Assembly: GCA_002350805.1 (NCBI GenBank)
Contig: DEFO01000006.1
Location: forward strand, 1 to 64,000
Direction of reading: 5' to 3'
Length of the DNA stretch: 64,000 nucleotides
Source of the DNA: Prevotella sp. UBA2850
GTDB lineage: Bacteria; Bacteroidota; Bacteroidia; Bacteroidales; Bacteroidaceae
Shown here: positions 25,368-35,123 of the stretch, one piece after another
How the letters are laid out: the number at the start of each line of letters is the position of its first letter
How positions within the stretch are numbered: position 1 is the first letter of the stretch
The notes under the pieces: model-generated
What the model was told of the DNA's origin: nothing
Database searches by the model: none
Seen by the model: only the letters and a program-made list of their open reading frames with translations
Made by a program: the position numbers and the translations under genes

Positions 25368-26213
25368 ATGAAAGAAATCAAACACCAAGAGTTCGGAGGC
25401 GAGCGCCCCTTGTTTGGCTGCAAGGACCTCAAGCTGACGGACATCACCATCGTCGACGGCGAATCGGGCATCAAGCAATGCGAGAACATAGAGGCAGAAG
25501 ACTGTAAGTTCTACGGCAAATATCCCTGGTGGCACGTGGACGGTGCACGCATCAACAACTGCTATTTTGCTCCCGGGTCGCGCTCTGCCATCTGGTACAC
25601 CAACAACCTGGTGATGAAAAACTCGGTGATAGACGGTCCGAAGTTCTTCCGCGAGATGGAGAACGTGGAGCTGGAGAATGTCACCATCAACGACGCCGAC
25701 GAGACCTTCTGGAAGGTGAAGAACCTGCGACTGAAGAACGTGACGCTCAACGAGGGCACCTACCCCTTCATGTTCTCGGAGGATATATTTGTTGACGGTC
25801 TGAAAAGTAACTCGAAGTATGTTTTCCAATACTGTAAGAACGTGGAGGTGCACCATGCCGACATCGTGACGAAGGACTCGTTCTGGGAGTGCGAGAACGT
25901 GACCATCTACGACTCAGTACTCGACGGCGAGTATCTGGCGTGGCACTCGAAGAATGTGCGGCTGGTGAACTGTCACCTGGCCGGCGAGCAGCTGCTCTGC
26001 TATGCCGACAACCTGACGCTGGAGAACTGCACCTTCGACGCTGCCTGCGACCGTGTGTTCGAATACTCTACCGTACGTGCCGACATCCGTGGCCGCATCG
26101 AGAACATCAAGAACCCGACCAGCGGGCACATCGTGGCCGACGAGATTGGGAGCGTGACCATCGACGAGTTCCTCCGCCAGCCTGCCAACTGCAAGATTGA
26201 AACGAGGGGCTGA
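25368..26213 (+). CDS. DUF3737 family protein (beta-helix-like)
   Basis: A 281-residue soluble protein built of short repeating strands with Asn/Cys/Leu ladders, for example LELENVTINDADETFWKVKN and LRLKNVTLNEGTYPFMFSED. This gives the right-handed parallel beta-helix pattern expected of DUF3737. It starts MKEIKHQEFGGERPLFGCKD, as family members do. Function unknown. Probably co-transcribed with the PatB-like gene 86 bases downstream, a pairing that might hint at sulfur or cell-wall metabolism (weak inference). Confidence 0.82.
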   Translation: MKEIKHQEFGGERPLFGCKDLKLTDITIVDGESGIKQCENIEAEDCKFYGKYPWWHVDGARINNCYFAPGSRSAIWYTNNLVMKNSVIDGPKFFREMENVELENVTINDADETFWKVKNLRLKNVTLNEGTYPFMFSEDIFVDGLKSNSKYVFQYCKNVEVHHADIVTKDSFWECENVTIYDSVLDGEYLAWHSKNVRLVNCHLAGEQLLCYADNLTLENCTFDAACDRVFEYSTVRADIRGRIENIKNPTSGHIVADEIGSVTIDEFLRQPANCKIETRG

Positions 26214-26299
26214 CAACGGTAGTGACCAGGATGACGGGGACACCGGGTAACGGGTGAAACCAAGAAGAATCAGAGTATCAAAGAAAAAACAAAGACTAT

Positions 26300-27484
26300 A
26301 TGGCTCTATACGATTTCGACAAGATCATCGACCGCCGCAACACCAACTGCGTGAAGTGGGACGAGTGTGCAGAGGGCGTCATCCCCATGTGGGTGGCCGA
26401 CATGGACTTCCAGGTGGCCCCGGTCATCACGGATGCCCTGCGGCAGCGCGTGGAACATGGGGTGTTCGGCTACACGCTGGTGCCTGACAGCTACTACGAG
26501 GCGACCATCAACTGGTTCAGCCGCCGCCACGCGTGGCAGATCAAGAAAGAGTGGATACAGTACATTCCCGGGGTTGTTCCTGCCCTGAGCGTACTTGTAA
26601 AGGCGCTGACGGAGCCGGGCGACGGGGTGATCATCCAGACGCCCGTCTACAATTGTTTCTTCTCGAGCATCCGCAATAACGGCTGCGAGGCTCTGCTGAG
26701 TCCGCTGAAGCGCGTGCCGCTGAGCGACGGGCTGTTCACCTACGAGATGGACTTTGACGACCTGGAGCGGCAGGCTGCCAAGGCGAAGGCGAAGGTAATG
26801 ATTCTGTGCAATCCCCACAATCCTGCGGGCCGCGTGTGGACCCCCGAGGAACTGGAGCGCGTGAACGACATCTGCCAGCGCCACGGTGTGCGGGTGGTGG
26901 CCGACGAGATTCATTGTGAGCTGGTGATGGGCGGCTACAAATTCACCCCCTACGCATCGGTGAGCGAGGCCTGTCTGGCGAACAGCATCACCTGCAACTC
27001 GCCTTCGAAGTCGTTCAACATTGCCGGACTGCAGATATCGAACATCATCTGCCCGGACCCCGAGACGAGGGAGCGCATCGACCGCGCCATCAACATCAAC
27101 GAGGTGTGCGACGTGAACCCCTTTGGCGTCATCGCCCTGCAGGCTGCCTACAACGAGGGTGAGCCGTGGCTGAAAGAGCTCTGCTGCTACCTGGAAGAGA
27201 ACTACAAGGCACTGCGGTCGTTCTTCGCCGAAGAGCTGCCCAACATTCCCATTACCCGACTGGAAGGTACTTACCTGCCATGGGCCGACATCAGCCGTCT
27301 GGGCGTCGACTCGGACACGCTGGCGGCTCGCCTGCTGGAAGAAGGAAAGGTGATGGTGAATGCCGGAACGATGTATGATACCACCCCCGCGGGACGGAAT
27401 TACATCAGACTGAACATTGCCTGTCCGCGGACGGTGATGATGGAAGGTCTGAACAGAATCAAGACCATCTGCCAACAGTACTAA
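26300..27484 (+). CDS. PatB/MalY-family PLP-dependent C-S lyase or aminotransferase
   Basis: Fold-type I PLP enzyme of 394 residues. Active-site features: NPHNPAGRVW (171-180), ADEIHCEL (201-208) and the Schiff-base lysine Lys237 in NSPSKSFNIAGLQ. The N-terminal YDFDKIIDRRNTNCVKWD and IPMWVADMDF are hallmarks of the PatB/cystathionine beta-lyase group, which splits cystathionine or cysteine conjugates to pyruvate, ammonia and a thiol. Whether this one acts in methionine synthesis or cysteine breakdown cannot be told. Convergent with a small membrane-protein gene, 8 bases between stops. Confidence 0.88.
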   Translation: MALYDFDKIIDRRNTNCVKWDECAEGVIPMWVADMDFQVAPVITDALRQRVEHGVFGYTLVPDSYYEATINWFSRRHAWQIKKEWIQYIPGVVPALSVLVKALTEPGDGVIIQTPVYNCFFSSIRNNGCEALLSPLKRVPLSDGLFTYEMDFDDLERQAAKAKAKVMILCNPHNPAGRVWTPEELERVNDICQRHGVRVVADEIHCELVMGGYKFTPYASVSEACLANSITCNSPSKSFNIAGLQISNIICPDPETRERIDRAININEVCDVNPFGVIALQAAYNEGEPWLKELCCYLEENYKALRSFFAEELPNIPITRLEGTYLPWADISRLGVDSDTLAARLLEEGKVMVNAGTMYDTTPAGRNYIRLNIACPRTVMMEGLNRIKTICQQY

Positions 27485-27492
27485 GACGCAAG

Positions 27493-27654
27493 TCAGATCA
27501 TTCCCTTGCTAGAAAAATAAAGATAGGCCAGGACTGCCACTACAACCACCCCTACAATGGTGCGGATGAGGCAGCTGGCCACTTTCTTTATGACCAGGAA
27601 TGCCACCACAACTGCTACCAAAGCAAACACATAATATGCAAAGTTGTTCTCCAT
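27493..27654 (-). CDS. Small membrane protein, 53 residues
   Basis: Starts MENNFAYYVFALVAVVVAFL, then VIKKVASCLIRT and a second hydrophobic stretch ending AYLYFSSKGMI. Two short membrane helices joined by a basic turn. Start ATG at 27654, stop TGA at 27493. The composition and clean in-frame start and stop support a real gene that is too short for most gene finders. Function unknown. It lies between the convergent PatB-like gene and, upstream on its own strand, the RluA-type gene. Confidence 0.6.
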   Translation of the reverse strand: MENNFAYYVFALVAVVVAFLVIKKVASCLIRTIVGVVVVAVLAYLYFSSKGMI

Positions 27655-27766
27655 ATCTATTTAATGTTTTCTGTTTTTTTGACCAGACTCGTTGGCGAGG
27701 GTTATCAGTTTTGCCAGGTATAGAAGTTGCCACCCGGTTTCACCAGCAACCCCAGCACTCCCACAC

Positions 27767-28657
27767 TTATTGGCCGAATATGCTCCTGAATGCCGTCGGA
27801 ATGGGCGTCTCGAACTCCATGGGCTGACGCGTTACGGGATGGTAGAAGCAGAGCTTGTAGGCATGCAGGCACAAACGGTGCAGGGGATTGTCGCCATTGC
27901 CATATTTCACGTCACCGCAGATGGGATGGCCCAAATCGGCAGAATGGACACGAATCTGATTCTTGCGCCCTGTCTCCAGCTGGTACTCGACCAGGGAATA
28001 GGCATCGGTGCTGTCTAACACCCTGAAATGGGTCACGGCATACTTGCCCCCATTGTCGACGGGCGACGAGAAGGTGATGTATGCCTTATTGTCCTTCAGC
28101 CAGTTGGCCACCGTGCCAGCTTTCTCGGTCATCACGCCCGACACCACACCCACATAGCGACGGTCGTAGACAATGTCGTGCCAGTTGTGCTCGAGCATCT
28201 GCTCCGTCTGCATATCCTTGGCATAAATCATCAGTCCGCTGGTGTCGCGGTCGAGGCGGTGCACCACATGGGCGCGGCACTGCTGGCGGGTGCGCTGGAA
28301 GTAGTCGTCGAGCACACTCTTCACGTTGAGCGAAGAATGGCCGGCAGCCATGGAGAGGATGCCCACATTCTTCTCGACCACCACCAGATACTGGTCCTCG
28401 TAGACCATCTTCACATAACGGCTCTTGAAGCGGTCGTTGCGCTTCGACTTGCTGATGCTGACACGCATGCCGGGCTTGAGCTGATAATCAAACTGGGTGA
28501 CATACTTATCGTTCACCCTCACACCCCTGCCCTGAAGGGTTGCCTTCAGTTTGCTGCGGCTGCCCTTCAAGTTGGCGAGCATCCACTCCAGCAAGGGCAT
28601 GGACTGGCCGACCTCGTAGTGGTCGTAGTCTTCAAATTCGTTGTTATAGTATCTCAT
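27767..28657 (-). CDS. RluA-family RNA pseudouridine synthase
   Basis: Converts specific uridines in rRNA or tRNA to pseudouridine. From the ATG at 28657 it has 296 residues: an S4-like RNA-binding part (about 20-75), then the catalytic domain with HRLDRDTSG at 133-141 (catalytic Asp136) and the later YQLETGRKNQIRVH and GDVKYG motifs. A longer frame to 28726 would begin upstream of the -7 box and is rejected. The exact RNA target is not predictable. Divergent from serB. Confidence 0.9.
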   Translation of the reverse strand: MRYYNNEFEDYDHYEVGQSMPLLEWMLANLKGSRSKLKATLQGRGVRVNDKYVTQFDYQLKPGMRVSISKSKRNDRFKSRYVKMVYEDQYLVVVEKNVGILSMAAGHSSLNVKSVLDDYFQRTRQQCRAHVVHRLDRDTSGLMIYAKDMQTEQMLEHNWHDIVYDRRYVGVVSGVMTEKAGTVANWLKDNKAYITFSSPVDNGGKYAVTHFRVLDSTDAYSLVEYQLETGRKNQIRVHSADLGHPICGDVKYGNGDNPLHRLCLHAYKLCFYHPVTRQPMEFETPIPTAFRSIFGQ

Positions 28658-28665
28658 TTCGCGTG

Positions 28666-28673
28666 CAAAGGTA
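28666..28673 (-). promoter_or_regulatory. -7 element TACCTTTG of the RluA-family gene
   Basis: Minus-strand TACCTTTG lies 8 bases before the chosen ATG, implying a very short or absent leader. No good -33 box at the normal distance. Confidence 0.45.
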
Positions 28674-28715
28674 CGAATAAACAAGCAAAAATTACACAGA
28701 TTGGAAGTTTTTTCG

Positions 28716-28723
28716 TAATTTTG
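28716..28723 (+). promoter_or_regulatory. -7 element TAATTTTG of serB
   Basis: TAATTTTG lies 26 bases before the serB ATG. The -33 region would overlap that of the divergent RluA-family promoter. Confidence 0.5.
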
Positions 28724-28749
28724 CACCTAAAATCAAAAAAAGACTGACA

Positions 28750-29994
28750 ATGAAACAGAAGACGAGCAAAGAAGAACAGATATTGATACGCATCACCGGG
28801 CAGGACCGCCCCGGACTGACTGCCGCCATGATGAGCATCCTGGCCCGATATGACGCACAGATACTAGACATCGGACAGGCCGACATCCACTCCACGCTGT
28901 CGCTGGGCGTGCTCATACGCATCGACGAGACACATTCAGGACAGGTGATGAAAGAGCTGCTGTTCAAGGCCACCGAACTGAGTGTCAACATCGGCTTCTC
29001 GCCCATTGGCGACGACGAGTATGAGGAATGGGTGGGCCAGCAGGGCAAGAACCGCTACATACTGATGGTGATGGGCAGGCAGCTGGCTGCACGCCAGATA
29101 GAGGCTGCCACCAGAATCATTACCGAGCAGGGGCTGAACATCGACAGCATACTGCGCCTCACGGGACGTAAGAGCATCAAGCACCCGGGCAAGCATGTAC
29201 GGGCGTGCATTGAGTTCTCGTTGCGTGGCGAGCCTGCCGACCGCCAGAAGATGCAGGCCGACTTGATGAAGCTTTCGTCGGAAATGGAGATAGACTTCTC
29301 GCTGCAAAAGGACGACATGTACAGAAGGTCGCGCCGCCTGATCTGCTTCGACATGGACTCAACACTCATACAGACGGAATGTATCGACGAACTGGCCATA
29401 CGAGCCGGCGTGGGCGACCAGGTGAAAGCCATCACAGAGCGTGCCATGAGGGGCGAGATAGACTTCAAGGAAAGCTTTAGCCAGCGTGTGGCATTGCTCA
29501 AGGGACTAGACGTGAGCGTGATGCAGGACATTGCCGAGCACCTGCCCATTACCGAAGGTGCCGACAGGCTTATCTCCGTGCTGAAGCGATGCGGCTATAA
29601 GATAGCCATCCTGAGCGGAGGATTCACCTACTTCGGTGAGTATCTGCAACGCCGTTTCGGCATCGACTATGTGTATGCCAACGAACTGGAAGTCGACGAC
29701 AACGGAAAACTGACAGGCCGCTATCTGGGTGAGGTGGTAGACGGTCACCGCAAGGCAGAGCTGCTGAAGCTGATAGCCCAGGTGGAGAAAGTGAACCTGG
29801 CACAGACCATCGCCGTGGGCGACGGAGCCAACGACCTGCCCATGATCAGCGAAGCAGGACTTGGCATCGCCTTCCATGCAAAGCCCCGTGTGGTGGCCAA
29901 CGCCGAGCAGAGCATCAACACCATCGGCCTGGACGGAGTGCTCTATTTCCTGGGCTTCAAAGACTCGTATCTGGGCGAGCAGGGGAAACTGTAA
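28750..29994 (+). CDS. serB: Phosphoserine phosphatase SerB with N-terminal ACT domains
   Basis: Last step of L-serine synthesis: phosphoserine to serine and phosphate. The 414 residues divide into two ACT-like regulatory modules (about 10-90 and 100-185, ILIRITGQDRPGLTAAMM at the start) and a HAD phosphatase. HAD motif I is DMDST with Asp200/Asp202, followed by ECIDELA; the region LSGGFTYFGEYLQ holds motif II and GDGANDLPM motif IV. ACT modules suggest feedback control by serine (family knowledge). Single gene. Confidence 0.95.
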   Translation: MKQKTSKEEQILIRITGQDRPGLTAAMMSILARYDAQILDIGQADIHSTLSLGVLIRIDETHSGQVMKELLFKATELSVNIGFSPIGDDEYEEWVGQQGKNRYILMVMGRQLAARQIEAATRIITEQGLNIDSILRLTGRKSIKHPGKHVRACIEFSLRGEPADRQKMQADLMKLSSEMEIDFSLQKDDMYRRSRRLICFDMDSTLIQTECIDELAIRAGVGDQVKAITERAMRGEIDFKESFSQRVALLKGLDVSVMQDIAEHLPITEGADRLISVLKRCGYKIAILSGGFTYFGEYLQRRFGIDYVYANELEVDDNGKLTGRYLGEVVDGHRKAELLKLIAQVEKVNLAQTIAVGDGANDLPMISEAGLGIAFHAKPRVVANAEQSINTIGLDGVLYFLGFKDSYLGEQGKL

Positions 29995-30097
29995 AACGTG
30001 GTTTCGCCCGTCATCACCCGTTCGAAGACTCACCCGACAGCCATCAAAACACTACCATCGTCGTAGCAGCCGAAATGGGCTGTAAACGCAAGAAATG

Positions 30098-30123
30098 AGG
30101 AAATAAAGCGGTTTTTATTTCCT
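30098..30123 (+). other. AT-rich hairpin before the ABC-F gene
   Basis: AGGAAATAAA (30098-30107) pairs perfectly with TTTATTTCCT (30114-30123) around GCGGTT. It lies just upstream of the ABC-F -7 box, so it is more likely an operator or the end of the serB transcript than a leader structure. Confidence 0.4.
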
Positions 30124-30141
30124 TATTTGCGCGTTTATTCG

Positions 30142-30149
30142 TACCTTTG
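30142..30149 (+). promoter_or_regulatory. -7 element TACCTTTG of the ABC-F gene
   Basis: TACCTTTG matches the consensus, 33 bases before the ATG. The -33 position reads TTTC rather than TTTG. Confidence 0.5.
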
Positions 30150-30182
30150 CACCCAAAATTAAATATAATAAGGTAAACAAGA

Positions 30183-31796
<1,614 letters not shown>

Positions 31797-31871
31797 TGTG
31801 GGCAAGTGGATGGCCCTGCGCTTCACACCCACTCATCACAGACACAAGATCAACCCATATAGCATTTCCTT

Positions 31872-31887
31872 TGGCATGGTTTTTGCA
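31872..31887 (+). promoter_or_regulatory. Sigma-54-like promoter before grpE
   Basis: TGGCATG, four bases, TTGCA: matches the sigma-54 -24/-12 consensus TGGCACG-N4-TTGCW with one change. The invariant GG (31873-31874) and GC (31885-31886) are exactly 10 bases apart. Transcription would start near 31898, 22 bases before the grpE ATG. No TAnnTTTG element is seen in this gap. Confidence 0.6.
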
Positions 31888-31919
31888 ATGCGAGCCATAG
31901 ACATCAAAACCAATTCATT

Positions 31920-32519
31920 ATGAGCAAAGAAAAAACAATTGATATTAAGGACGGTAACCAGGAGGAAGCCGTAGAGCAAGAAAAAGAACAGGAAACAACC
32001 AGCGAGGCTACAGAGACCAGCGAGGCTGGCGAGGACACGAACGACGAGGCATCTGCCAAGGCGCAAGAGGAGAAAGACCCGCTGGAAGCTGCCCATGAGC
32101 AGATAGAGCAGTTGAAAGACCAGCTGCTGCGCACCATAGCAGAGTTTGACAACTATAAGAAACGCACCATCAAGGAGAAAGCAGAGCTGATACTGAATGG
32201 TAGCGAGAAAACCGTTACTGCCATCCTGCCCGTACTTGATGACTTTGAGCGCGCCATGGCCGACCACACCGACGACCCCACGGCCATCAAAGAAGGCATG
32301 GAGCTGATTTTCAAGAAGTTTGTGAAGACACTGGAAGGTCTGGGCGTCAAGAAGATTGAGACCGACAACCAGGATTTCGACGTTGACTACCACGAGGCCA
32401 TCGCCATGGTTCCCGGCATGGGTGACGACAAGAAGGGCAAGGTAATCGACTGCGTGCAAACCGGTTATATGCTCAACGACAAAGTCATTCGTCATGCCAA
32501 AGTGGCAGTCGGTCAGTAA
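31920..32519 (+). CDS. grpE: Nucleotide exchange factor GrpE
   Basis: Releases ADP from DnaK during protein folding. It has 199 residues. The N-terminal 60 are acidic and low-complexity (Glu/Thr/Ala-rich), followed by the dimerising coiled coil (EQIEQLKDQLLRTIAEFDNY, then KKRTIKEKAELI) and the beta-domain with VKKIETDNQDFDVDYHEAI and the typical C-terminal VIRHAKVAVGQ. It lies 36 bases before dnaJ, forming a chaperone operon. Confidence 0.96.
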   Translation: MSKEKTIDIKDGNQEEAVEQEKEQETTSEATETSEAGEDTNDEASAKAQEEKDPLEAAHEQIEQLKDQLLRTIAEFDNYKKRTIKEKAELILNGSEKTVTAILPVLDDFERAMADHTDDPTAIKEGMELIFKKFVKTLEGLGVKKIETDNQDFDVDYHEAIAMVPGMGDDKKGKVIDCVQTGYMLNDKVIRHAKVAVGQ

Positions 32520-32555
32520 TTTTCAAATCTAACAACAACCAACATACAAAAAGAA

Positions 32556-33719
32556 ATGGCACAAAAGCGTGATTACTACGAGGTTCTTGGTGTTGACAAA
32601 AACGCATCAGAGGACGACATCAAGAAAGCCTATCGTAAAATAGCCATCAAATACCATCCCGACCGTAATCCCGGCAACAAAGAGGCCGAGGAGAAGTTCA
32701 AGGAGGCGGCAGAGGCTTACGATGTGCTCCACGACCCGCAGAAACGTCAACAATACGACCAGTTCGGATTCGACGGTCCCAACATGGGAGGTGGATTCGG
32801 AGGATTCAGCAGTGGCGGATTCTCTATGGACGATATCTTCTCTATGTTCGGCGACGTGTTTGGCGGACGTGGTGGATTCGGAGGTTTCAGCAGCGGCTTT
32901 GGAGGCGGCCAGCACCAGCAGTATCGTGGCAGCGACCTTCGGCTGAAGGTACGCCTCTCGTTGCAGGAGATTTCCACCGGTGTCACCAAGAAATTCAAAG
33001 TGCGCAAGGATGTGGTCTGCGAGCATTGCCACGGTTCGGGAGCTGAGGGAAACAGCGGTAGTGAGACTTGTCCCACCTGCCACGGAAGTGGTGTTGTCAC
33101 GCGCACCACTCAGAGCCTTTTCGGCATGATGCAGACGCAAAGCGTATGTCCTACATGCCAGGGCGAAGGCAAAATCATCAAAAACAAATGTCATCATTGC
33201 CATGGCGAGGGTGTTGTGAAAGGCGAGGAAGTTGTCGAGATCAAGATTCCAGCCGGTGTGGCAGAAGGTATGGTGGTCAACGTGCCTGGCAAAGGTAATG
33301 CAGGAAGGCACAATGGCACCAACGGTAACATTCAGGTGTTCATCGAAGAGGAAGCCAACAACACGTTTGTACGCGACGGCAATGATGTCATCTACAACCT
33401 GCTGCTCGACTTCCCCACCGCAGCGCTAGGCGGCAATGTCGACATTCCCACCATCGAGGGCACGAAGGCCAAGATTAAGATAGAGCCGGGCACACAGCCT
33501 GGCAAGACGCTGCGCCTGAGAGGGAAGGGACTGCCGGCCGTTCAAGGCTATGGCAACGGTACGGGCGACTTAGTAGTCAACATCAGCGTTTATGTACCGA
33601 AAACTCTTAACCGTGATGAGAAGGAAGCTCTGGAGCGCATGCAGAAGAGCGACAACTTTAAAGGTGACGCTCAAACCAAGCGCAACATCTTCGAGCGGTT
33701 CAAGAACTATTTCAACTGA
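32556..33719 (+). CDS. dnaJ: Molecular chaperone DnaJ (Hsp40)
   Basis: Co-chaperone that delivers substrates to DnaK and stimulates its ATPase. It has 387 residues: J domain with HPD at 34-36, Gly/Phe-rich linker (about 75-130), four zinc-binding CxxCxGxG modules (CEHCHGSG, CPTCHGSG, CPTCQGEG, CHHCHGEG), and the C-terminal substrate-binding barrels. Complete type I DnaJ. Second gene of the grpE operon; folC follows after a 56-base gap made mostly of a 21-base repeat. Confidence 0.97.
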   Translation: MAQKRDYYEVLGVDKNASEDDIKKAYRKIAIKYHPDRNPGNKEAEEKFKEAAEAYDVLHDPQKRQQYDQFGFDGPNMGGGFGGFSSGGFSMDDIFSMFGDVFGGRGGFGGFSSGFGGGQHQQYRGSDLRLKVRLSLQEISTGVTKKFKVRKDVVCEHCHGSGAEGNSGSETCPTCHGSGVVTRTTQSLFGMMQTQSVCPTCQGEGKIIKNKCHHCHGEGVVKGEEVVEIKIPAGVAEGMVVNVPGKGNAGRHNGTNGNIQVFIEEEANNTFVRDGNDVIYNLLLDFPTAALGGNVDIPTIEGTKAKIKIEPGTQPGKTLRLRGKGLPAVQGYGNGTGDLVVNISVYVPKTLNRDEKEALERMQKSDNFKGDAQTKRNIFERFKNYFN

Positions 33720-33728
33720 CTTTTTCTA

Positions 33729-33775
33729 CATCAACCACAACAGTTTCAGCATCAACCACTAGCGTTTCAGCATCC
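33729..33775 (+). repeat. 21-base tandem repeat between dnaJ and folC
   Basis: CATCAACCACAACAGTTTCA then G (33729-33749), and CATCAACCACTAGCGTTTCA then G (33750-33770), then a partial third copy CATCC running straight into the folC ATG at 33776. Confidence 0.8.
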
Positions 33776-35005
33776 ATGACCTATCAAGAAACCATCGACT
33801 ATCTGTTCCATGTAACTCCTGTCTTTGAGAAAGTCGGAGCAGGGGCATACAAAGAAGGACTTTCCAACACATGGGCCATGGATGAGCATTTCGGTCATCC
33901 ACACCGTCAGTTCAAGACTATTCATGTGGCTGGCACCAACGGCAAAGGATCGTGCTCGCATACGATTGCTGCCATTCTTCAGTCAGCTGGCTATAAAGTG
34001 GGACTCTATACGTCGCCACACCTTGTAGATTTCCGTGAACGGATTAGGGTTAACGGACTGATGGTGAGCGAAGAATACGTCATCGACTTTGTTGAGAACG
34101 AGCGTGCTTTCTTCGAGCCTTTGCACCCTTCGTTCTTCGAACTGACCACTGCGATGGCCTTCAAGTATTTTGCTGAGCAGCATGTAGACATAGCCGTTAT
34201 TGAGGTAGGACTGGGCGGAAGACTCGATTGCACGAATATCATCACGCCAGTGCTCTCCATCATCACCAACATATCGTTCGACCACACTCAGTTCCTGGGG
34301 AACACGTTGGCAGAGATTGCCGCCGAGAAGGCTGGCATCATCAAGCAGGGTGTGCCCGTGGTAGTCGGTGAGACAACGCCTGAGACCCTCCCTGTTTTCG
34401 AGGCGAAGGCTCAAGAAGTCCATGCCCCACTCCACCTGGCAGAACAATATGAACCCGATTGTGACTACGATTTCGAATTGAAAGGCAGCTATCAGGACAA
34501 GAACAAGCGTACCATCCTTTGCGCCATGCATTGCCTCCAAGAGCTGTTGGAAATGGAAGATGTGCATGGGGCTATTGCTCAGGGCATGGCCCACGTTTGT
34601 GAGCTGACTGGGTTGGTAGGCCGTTGGCAAACACTACGCCAACAGCCATTAGTCGTTTGCGACACGGGGCATAACGTTGGAGGATGGACATATCTGTCGG
34701 AACAAATCAAGGCCCAAAAGTGCCGCCAGCTGCGCATCGTGTTCGGAATGGTGGATGACAAAGACATCAACACGGTGATGGAGATGCTTCCGAAAGATGC
34801 CGTCTACTACTTCACCCAGGCATCTACTCACCGAGCCATACCCGTAGGGAAAGTGATGGAATACGCTACGAGCCACGGCCTTCGCGGAAATGGTTTCAAC
34901 AACGTGAAAGATGCTTACCATCAGGCTCTTCAAGATGCATCAACAGAGGATTTTATATTTGTGGGTGGAAGCAGCTATGTGGTGGCCGATTTGCTCGCCA
35001 TCTAA
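33776..35005 (+). CDS. folC: Bifunctional folylpolyglutamate synthase/dihydrofolate synthase
   Basis: Mur-ligase-family enzyme that adds glutamate to dihydropteroate and folates. It has 409 residues. P-loop GTNGKGS at 53-59, followed by SHTIAAILQSAGYKVGLYTS; folate and ATP site motif DIAVIEVGLGGRLD; later NISFDHTQFLGNTLAEIAAE and the C-terminal domain with CDTGHNVGG. The ATG at 33776 immediately follows a tandem repeat, and no strong ribosome site is seen (normal for the phylum). Possibly co-transcribed with grpE-dnaJ. Confidence 0.95.
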   Translation: MTYQETIDYLFHVTPVFEKVGAGAYKEGLSNTWAMDEHFGHPHRQFKTIHVAGTNGKGSCSHTIAAILQSAGYKVGLYTSPHLVDFRERIRVNGLMVSEEYVIDFVENERAFFEPLHPSFFELTTAMAFKYFAEQHVDIAVIEVGLGGRLDCTNIITPVLSIITNISFDHTQFLGNTLAEIAAEKAGIIKQGVPVVVGETTPETLPVFEAKAQEVHAPLHLAEQYEPDCDYDFELKGSYQDKNKRTILCAMHCLQELLEMEDVHGAIAQGMAHVCELTGLVGRWQTLRQQPLVVCDTGHNVGGWTYLSEQIKAQKCRQLRIVFGMVDDKDINTVMEMLPKDAVYYFTQASTHRAIPVGKVMEYATSHGLRGNGFNNVKDAYHQALQDASTEDFIFVGGSSYVVADLLAI

Positions 35006-35071
35006 CATTTTACAAGTTTTAACACACCGAAAAGGACAATTTATAAGTGTTTCATTCGTGATTCTCATTTA

Positions 35072-35112
35072 TTTTTAGTTACTTTGCAACTATCTTTTTT
35101 AGTAACTAAAAA
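35072..35112 (+). promoter_or_regulatory. Inverted repeat over the galactose operon promoter
   Basis: TTTTTAGTTACT (35072-35083) and AGTAACTAAAAA (35101-35112) are perfect 12-base inverted arms with 17 bases between. The left arm overlaps the probable -7 element TTACTTTG (35079-35086), and the right arm lies in the early leader, 11 bases before the galM ATG. It is a good candidate operator for a dimeric regulator, or a leader hairpin. Confidence 0.6.
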
Positions 35113-35123
35113 CAGAAGATATT

